This document shows, in pieces, positions 56,790-64,000 of a DNA stretch of 64,000 bases. Under the pieces are notes generated by a model. It did no database searches. It was not told the DNA's origin and was given only the letters and a program-made list of their open reading frames with translations. This DNA is from Pseudisothecium myosuroides (taxonomy: Eukaryota > Streptophyta > Bryopsida > Hypnales > Lembophyllaceae). The position numbers and the translations under genes are program-made. The first letter of the stretch is position 1. Each line of letters starts with the position of its first letter. The stretch lies in contig OX637289.1 in assembly GCA_951799445.1 (NCBI GenBank), positions 11,437,321-11,501,320 on the forward strand, written 5' to 3'.

Positions 56790-58702
56790 CTCATGAATGG
56801 TTTTTTTCCATCCTACAATGTCAAGTGAAATGATCCATTGAACATTTAGTGTCCTTGGCGTCCTTCTAGGGTTATTAAAGAATCTAGGCCTCCAAAAATT
56901 TAATTGTGCTTAACCAAAATTTGATATGTAGAAAAGTATACAATACCAATAGATATTGTTTCTAAGTTGTGTCTTTGGACTTTAGCCCAAGTCTTCAAGT
57001 GTAAACAACCCCTTCACTTTCCTCACTTGTAATCACATGCATTAAATTGGGGAACCCTTTATATAAAGAAGGATGAAGTCATTTTGCACACACCAAACTT
57101 TAATTCAAAATACAAAATGAGTCATAAGTTCGCACAATTCCTAGAATATAGAGGTGAATTATAACTTGAGATTAACACTAGCTTCTATAGATGCATTTCT
57201 CGTATTTGTCAACTACTTCTCTCTAAAAGTGCCAAGCCAATCTAGACCACAAATTGAATCGTTCAAATGTATCCAAAGAGCTCCAAACTCGACTTAAACC
57301 AAATATTTGAAACATTGTTCCATTCAACCAGTTGTAGAACTCATGGACTTGGCAACAAAGACCTTACAAAATCCTAATTAATAGCCATTCTACCATCACC
57401 AATATATTATTTTATCATTCTATTTCTTTCCTTCTTGTCCTTTCTTGTTATTTTTCATAGTATATATAGTGTCTACGGTACCTCCTGTAGAGAAGCTAAA
57501 AAAGGAGTGTAGGACTTTTTTTAAAAATTGACCCAATGCAAAGCCAACAATTCAAACCTCCAATGGAATTTTCCATATTATAAAAAAAGGATTCTGCATT
57601 AAAAAAATACTTTTCATGCAAAAAAGGAAAGTTCCAATTTATTGATATACAACAAAGCTTGAAAAGCTATGACAAATGTGACTTTTTCTAGTATAAGCCA
57701 ATTTGCGGGCTTTCCATATTTTGCCAAATTGTTGTGCCAGGGATAAGGAGAGACTAATGCCAGTTGCAATGGAGCATGTTTTTTTGGTTGTCTTGTCATT
57801 ATGTCATTGGTGTGATGGTTCCTAGTTGCAGTAGAGCTGCTTTAACCAAGAGTAGAGGATGTCATCAAACCAACGTAAGACATGTTGTCGATGTGTTAGC
57901 CCTGTTACTCTCACCACTATTGTTTGGGAAATTTTTGGAGATCCTCTAGCTGATTTTGTCCTCCCACAAAAATAGATTTGATTTCTTTCTAGTGGCCACC
58001 GGTTACATTTTCTCAATCATAAAAAAGTATTGGTTTATTTCTTGCAATATCAATTTCTCACTAGCCAATTTTGTCCAACTAAAACTAGCACTAGCTAAAT
58101 TGCTAGATTCATGTAGTGTAATAAAAAAAACTGCAGATTGAAGGTACTAATTAATATTGCATCCTTGGTAGGAAATAAACTTGATATACACTTTCACCAT
58201 TTGAAGGCCAACAACCCTTTCATCTCATCCAAAATGGATTTGAGAATAGTAATGAAAATTTTGTATGAAATCAAAAGAGTTTAAGTATAAAAGTTTTCAC
58301 CTTCTTCAAATGGTTCTTTTGCTACCCCTATAAGGTACCGTTTAAGATTGGTATATAAATAAAACGCATAGAAGGTAAATGCTTACGGACATTGGGACAC
58401 AAAGCACAATTCTCCTTACCTAACCTCTAAAAGAAAAGGCATTCATTATTTGCAAACGACTGATTTGACTTGTCATAATTTTAAAATTATAATTCAGTTG
58501 AGGCCATATTTATATCTCCAAAATCAATGAAGAATATTGTTTGTGTACCCTTTGGATTCTTGGTTTGGTTTTCAAAAGTCTCGAGGTTCAAGTTCAGATT
58601 CTAAACAGGTTTAGCTATTGTATTTTCTATATATATCATAGATGTAAATCATAGAAAAAATTAGATGACAAATCTAAAATGGCATGAACCTACATATTTT
58701 AA

Positions 58703-58704
<2 letters not shown>

Positions 58705-58783
<79 letters not shown>

Positions 58784-58815
58784 CAACAATAACAACAATA
58801 ATAATAATAATAATC
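58705..58815. repeat. AAT microsatellite
   Basis: About 36 nearly continuous AAT units with a few AAC interruptions. The homologous site in copy A (about 2,003-2,022) has only a few units. The long poly-Asn open frame is an artefact of the repeat. Confidence 0.95.
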
Positions 58816-58859
58816 TTTTTAATTTTCAAAAAAAAAATTCAATTATAAAAATTATATGA

Positions 58860-60280
58860 GTACAACTGGAACAGGGCCTCACCGACTACAGTAACGACTT
58901 TCACCAGGTCCTAAACTGCACCTGGTTTACTTCCCACTTCCACCGACTACAGTAACTCTGCCAATTTTTCCCAACCAGAGCTCACCACTCTCATAGGCCG
59001 AGGGCTCTTTCAGTACGTTGCTTTGGAGATCTGATTTTGCGTTTCTGTGCTGCTGGTGGTTGATTTGTGCGTTTGCAGTGGTCGTGTTGTGTTGGTTTCT
59101 TTAGAGCCATTTTGGTGCACTTTCTTGCATGGAAGAGAGGGAGCTGTGCACGAATTGGGGAACTGAATGGTGCTCCTTTCTATGAGGTATTTGTTTCCTG
59201 AGAGTGTCCTGTGTTTCGTAGTACATGTGCTAGCTAGAAGCGGATTTGATATGGTATAGAGAGGTTCTTATCATTTCAAGTGAATGTTGAGAACGTTTTA
59301 CCGACACTCAATTCCTACGTTTTTATTTTGTAACGAAGGGAAATTTTTGATGCCATCAATGAAATCCTTTTCGGATTTCTGAGCGTCGGAGTTTCCTTGT
59401 TTGTATAGAAGGTTTTTTCTGTAACAAAGTGAATATTTTTGGATGCCGTTACTGAAATCCTTTCTGGATTTTGAGTATCGGAGTTTCTTGTTTGTATAGA
59501 AGGAAAAGTGAATTTTTGAGAAGGGCAAAGAGGAGCGGAAATAGCTCCAAGGAGTTCATCAGAAAACAAGGTTAAATACTCCCAAGGCAAGGGCGCAGGT
59601 CAGATTCTCCCCTAGGATTTATCTTGCTACAATCTGCAAGTGCAGGGATGACCTAGAGTCTTTGAGATGAAAAAATGCTTGGTCTAGTCTTGTATCCTGT
59701 GATTGTGCGCTTGTTGATGCACAATTCTTGCATGTTCGCTTACTAGTGAATAGTTTGGTGGAGGTGTTGATAAATCAGACAAGGGTTTCCTTTGATGTCA
59801 TTGAGATGTATTGAATAAGCTTGATTAGGTCGTGGCAACCTACTGGAGAAAATTTTGTTTCCTGAGCGTATCCTGTGTTTCGTAGTATATGTGTTAGCTA
59901 GAAGCGGATCTCATTTGTTATCGAGAGGTTCTCATCATTTCGAGTGAATATTGAGAACGTTTTACCGACATTCACTTCCTAGGGTTTTTTTGGTAACAAA
60001 GTGAATACTTTTTGATGTCGTCTATGAAATCCTTTCTGGATTCTGAATAGCGGAGTTTACTTGTTTGTATAGAAGGAAAAGTGAGTAAGAGAAGGGCAAA
60101 GAGGAGCGGAACTAGCTCCAAGGTGTTCATTAGAAAACAGGGTTCAAATGCTGCCAAGGCAAGGGCGTAGGTCAGATCTTCCCCTAGCATTTGTGTTGCT
60201 GCGATCTGCAAGTTCCTCCAAATGGCTCTTCAGGGATGCCCTAGAGTCTTTGAGATTAAAAACTGCGTTGGGTACCTGAG
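58860..60280. repeat. Second locus of the TNL-upstream tandem array
   Basis: Starts TACAACTGGAACAGGGCCTC, matching 16,633-16,653, and repeats the same blocks (GGCAAAGAGGAGCGGAA at about 59,523 and 60,095; GTATCCTGTGTTTCGTAG at about 59,870). The start abuts repeat copy C directly. Truncated on the right by the giant LTR copy 3. Confidence 0.75.
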
Positions 60281-63200
60281 TGTGGGCGCTAAATTATCCA
60301 CCTTTGGTAATAGAGCGAACACCGACCAGGTTCTATGCCTTTATCCACATTTTTAATATATGGGGGTGATGTGAGCGCGGTCCACTGTGCCTTCCAAGCA
60401 ATGGATCTTTTTTGCTAACGTTTCCTAAGTGCCGTGGATGGCAACGAATAATTAGAATGCATGTAGTAACTCACAAAGTAACTGCAATGCTTAGGGGTAA
60501 TGGTAAAATTCTAACTCCCTAACTATCTATCCTATGTCGAGGGTAGACTGGGTAGTTGGCGTCATTTCTAACGTCCCTAACTACGTAAAAAGGGGAACCC
60601 CTATGTTCCTTCCATGAACCTCTAAGACTATCTTGGATTTTTGAACTCCACCTAGAAATTCTACTTTTAAAAGCTATCCCTAAAGTTTCAACTCTTACTC
60701 TAACTTTTAACTTCTAAGTGTACTCTAGGTTTTTAGCTTCCCAAACTACTTAGAGAATTTAACTTCAAAATTGAATGCTACCGTTTGACTTTGTTTTGAC
60801 TTTTGACTCCAAATTTTTACTGCTAAATTAACTCTAAAATTTACCTTCTAAAGTTAACTCTATGTTTTGACTTTTAACTCTAAATGTTTACTTCTAAAAT
60901 TAATCCCAAATTTTAACCTCTAGGTTTGACTCTACGTTTTCACTTTGACTCTAGATTTTTTCTACCGCCAACTAACTCTAAGATTTACCCTCTAAATCTA
61001 ACTATAATTTTTCACTTTTCACTTTAGTTTTTTACTCTAACTTTTTACTTCCCAATTGACTCTAAAGTTTAACCTTTAAATTTAATCTTAACTTTTGACT
61101 TTAGGCTTTTGACTTTCTACTTCCCAATTTAATCCTATCGTTTTAATTCTAGATTAACTCTAAGTGTTACTTCAAGTTTTACTTCTAAATTTTACTCTAG
61201 CTTTTGACCTCTAACATTCACTCTAATTTTGAATTTCTAACTTCAAGATCTAACTCCTATTTTTACTCGTAATTTCTACCTCCTAATTTTAGTCTAAAGT
61301 TTTTACTTTTAATTTCTACTTCTTACTTGGATTTTTTACTCTTAATTAACCCTAACTTCCTTTTCTAAACTACCCTAAGGTTTCACTGGGAATTTTAACC
61401 CCCTCAGTTAAACTTCCAAATTAATTCTACTTTTTAACTTCCCAAAGTTAATTCTAGATGTTGACCTTAGAATTTTAACTTTAAGAAATAAAAATGTAAA
61501 TTGATTCTTATTCTAACCGCTAATTAATCCCTAATTTTAATCCTAAATTCTCTTCCTAATTTAAACCCCTAAGTTCCGTCCATGATTCTTTTTGGATGAA
61601 ATTTTACTCAAAATTCCTCCGTTCTACCCCCTACCGCTTAACTTAGCCTAACACGGTCAATTTAAAGCCAAATCCTAAGTGTAATATGTTTTTGTAAGCC
61701 TCTATTCCTAATCTATAACTTTTTGAATCTAAACTTCTAATTTGCACTAATCTTGGATGCTAATCACACTCTAAGGGCTGATTAGGAAAATAAATGCTAA
61801 TTAGAGAGAAACATCAAAGATTAAATCAAAAACTCACCTCTTTACTACCGGTGTCGGAAATAACTTCATCCACGTCCACATGTACATCCTCACGCTCCAT
61901 GGTAGTCTTTGGCTTTGTTTTGAATTTTTTCCAAGCTCACCGCTTATTTAGAAAATATTACAATTTTTGATGATCTAAACTCCCTCTTTCCCTTCCTCCT
62001 TTCTTTTCTTTCTTCTTCTTTCTTCTACTCTAGCACTATTCTACCTAAGCTTTTATGAATCTTACACTATGGTTTCAAATTCCAAGGAGGTGTTTAAGAT
62101 GCCAACTATCCTCTTACACAATTTTGCCTTTGTGTCATCCTAATCCTCCTCCCAACGATCACCACAAATTCTCAAGATTTCCTTCCGTAAGTCTACCTAA
62201 ACTTAGGCCTAGGTCACTATTTATCGTCTCTCTCCTTTTTGTTCTCTCCTTCATCTCCTTCTTTCTAATCTCCCTCCATTGCTCATGTGTGTATTTGGTT
62301 GGTTAGAGTTGGAGTTTTCAAGTGTGCATGCAGGTGTGACGTGGAGGTTGCAAGTGTGTGTGTAGGAGTGATGTGAGGCGTTGACTCTCTTTCTCCCCCC
62401 CCCCCTTTTTGTTCTTTAGTCACAACTTGGGAGTTTTGGAGTTTTGACCTTGGATCCCCACTGGGTTCAACTGGTTTTCTAAACTAGCTCTATCACTGAT
62501 TTCCTAAACTAGATCTATCATTGGTTTTCTAAACTAGCTCTATAATTATTTTCCTAATTAGATCTATCACTGGTTTTCTAAACTAGATCTATCGCTGGTT
62601 TCCTAAACTAGATCTATAACTAATTTTCTAAACTAGATCCTGATTAGTGGAGAGTTTTTTCAAACAAAAACCAAAGTTGGGGCCCCGCAGGGCATCATCC
62701 CGTTTTTGGTCTGAAATCAACCATGATGTATGTGAGTTTTGGTCCACCAAATCACGAAACCGGCCAAGCAGGGGCGTCGGGCCAGGCAGTGTACCGGCCT
62801 TGGGTACCGGCCCTAGTACCGGCCTCGGTTGGGCTCCCCGTTACTGCCGGCTGGCTCCTCGTTACTGCTGGTTACTGCTGGTTACTGCTGGTTACGCTGG
62901 TTACTACTGGCTGTACGCTGGCTTGGTACACGCTAGCCACCACTAAATTTTTAATCACCTCAACGGGTTCCCTCAGGGGAACCCACTTAGCAAATAGAAA
63001 TTGGAGTTTTGGGAAAAATTAGTGCTAGAGCCAAGGCTTCGCCGTCCGGGGGGTTAGGCCCGAATTGGCGAAGCAAGACACTCGGCTTACAAAATCACGT
63101 ATACAAGGGCTAGGCTGCTAAACTTGGCCCACCACTTCCTACTTCATGCTAAACTCTAATATCTTGGAAGCTAAACTTTAGACTTTTCCAAGAAGGTCTT

Positions 63201-64000
63201 GGAAACTAGACTTTGGAATGGGGTTTTCGGGAGGTTCAAAGCTTCGCCGTCAAGTTGGATTTAACACCAACTCTAGGACTTGTGACGCTCCAGGGGTCCG
63301 TAGCTCCGCCGTCTGGGATCGTTTTAACACACACTCTAGGACTTAGAACTAGTTGTAGGTTCAAAGCTTCGCCGTCCTATGGGGGGGTCCACATGACAAG
63401 GAAAACTTTAGAGGAAGACAAAGTTACACTTTTTAAGGAAAAAACACACATGGTAAGTTCAATGCTTCGTCGTTCCGGAGGGGGGTCCACTCAACAAGGA
63501 GAAGATTAGACGAAGGTGTAAGAAGATACTTAAGAGAACACGCAAGTTAGGACCACTTGGCAACACAAAGCTCACACACTAAAGGCCCCCCAAAGCGGCA
63601 TCGCCAAGGTACGGTGGGGGGTGACTTTAGAATTAATACAAGACACACAAAGACTCTTAAAACACGCACGTTAGAACATGGGGATGCACAAGAAAGAAAG
63701 AAAGGCTCTCAACTCTCTACAATGGTACAAGAAGACACAACAAGTACACAAAGCAAGGTAGAAGGACCCCCAAGGACCTTCAAAGCTTGAAAGACTACAA
63801 CAACGGAGCAAAAAGTGCTCCAAAAACACCTTAGAGGTTTTTGACTTCAAACGCCAAAATATCCAAAATAACTTGGACCCACGGACCCAAAATGAGAATT
63901 GGGGGTGTTCTAGAGAGAGAAATGGGGCCCTTATATAGGTTTTCAAGGGCTCACCCCTCCCTCTAGAGTTCTAAGGTAACCTTATCAACGAGGATTTTCA
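60281..64000 (-). mobile_element. Giant non-coding LTR, copy 3 (partial)
   Basis: Begins TGTGGGCGCTAAATTA at 60,281 and runs past the window end, homologous throughout to copy 1 in the same orientation (3,720 bp visible). It shares the pyrimidine-rich tandem region (60,660-61,560), a GC-rich core of GCTGGTTACT-type repeats (62,740-62,940), AGCTTCGCCGTC motifs (63,030-63,475) and the TATA motif near 63,929-63,937. An extra tandem block of CTAAACTAGATCTATCA units lies at about 62,480-62,640. Confidence 0.8.
62480..62640. repeat. TTTTCTAAACTAGATCTATCA tandem repeat
   Basis: About seven units of about 24-25 bp (GGTTTTCTAAACTAGATCTA and variants), found in giant LTR copy 3 and not seen in copies 1 and 2. 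Non-coding. Confidence 0.8.

Larger units (their letters stand above)
55560..58859. repeat. Dispersed repeat, copy C
   Basis: The longest copy of the repeat also seen at 1-2,080 and 29,620-31,300. It is interrupted by an inverted-repeat element at 56,052-56,789 and ends just after an expanded AAT microsatellite. Non-coding. Confidence 0.75.

Noticed and set aside
58665..58859. Poly-asparagine open frame
   Set aside because: Direct translation of the AAT microsatellite.

Overview
The window looks like nuclear DNA of a large-genome land plant. It is AT-rich and gene-poor, with one intron-containing TIR-NBS-LRR (TNL) resistance-type gene, a DRB1/HYL1-like gene fragment, and dense nested transposable elements of plant type (Ty1/Copia, CACTA, PIF/Harbinger-like and pogo/Emigrant-like elements, plus non-coding LTR-like elements of about 4.8 kb). 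TNL genes exclude grasses. A gymnosperm would fit the giant LTRs and sparse genes, but the species is inference. I see no rRNA, tRNA, CRISPR or bacterial genes.

Layout. 1-12 kb: dispersed repeats and small inverted-repeat elements. 12.6-13.65 kb (minus strand): a two-exon DRB1/HYL1-like gene whose first double-stranded-RNA-binding domain has an in-frame stop. 14.4-18.7 kb: more small elements and a degenerate tandem array with a unit near 500 bp. 18.9 kb: an isolated polyamine-oxidase exon fragment. 19.46-28.81 kb (plus strand): the TNL gene. Its TIR exon is split after codon 25 by a 4,798-bp non-coding LTR-like element in antisense orientation; the rest of the gene (NB-ARC, LRR, C-terminal domain) is open with clean splice sites. 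29-31.9 kb: dispersed repeat and one unidentified exon-like block.

31.97-47.0 kb is a nest. It holds a solo Copia LTR, a CACTA element made largely of fold-backs, then a Copia element of about 5 kb. That Copia has been invaded by a second 4.8-kb LTR-like element (itself carrying a 0.5-kb inverted-repeat element), a TTAA-flanked element, another CACTA element and a short inverted-repeat element. It also carries an antisense fragment resembling the PDF motif of OSB organellar single-stranded-DNA-binding proteins. 47-60 kb: further small elements, including more TTAA-flanked ones, an unassigned GC-richer stretch at 53-54.4 kb and a third long copy of the dispersed repeat with an expanded AAT microsatellite. 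58.9-60.3 kb repeats the tandem array seen upstream of the TNL. 60.28 kb to the end is a third copy of the 4.8-kb element, cut by the window edge.

The most informative points are precise insertion footprints whose target sequences can still be read (TIR exon, Copia pol), the coding-poor giant LTR family with a hypervariable GC-rich core, and two families of TTAA-flanked inverted-repeat elements with a piggyBac-like signature.
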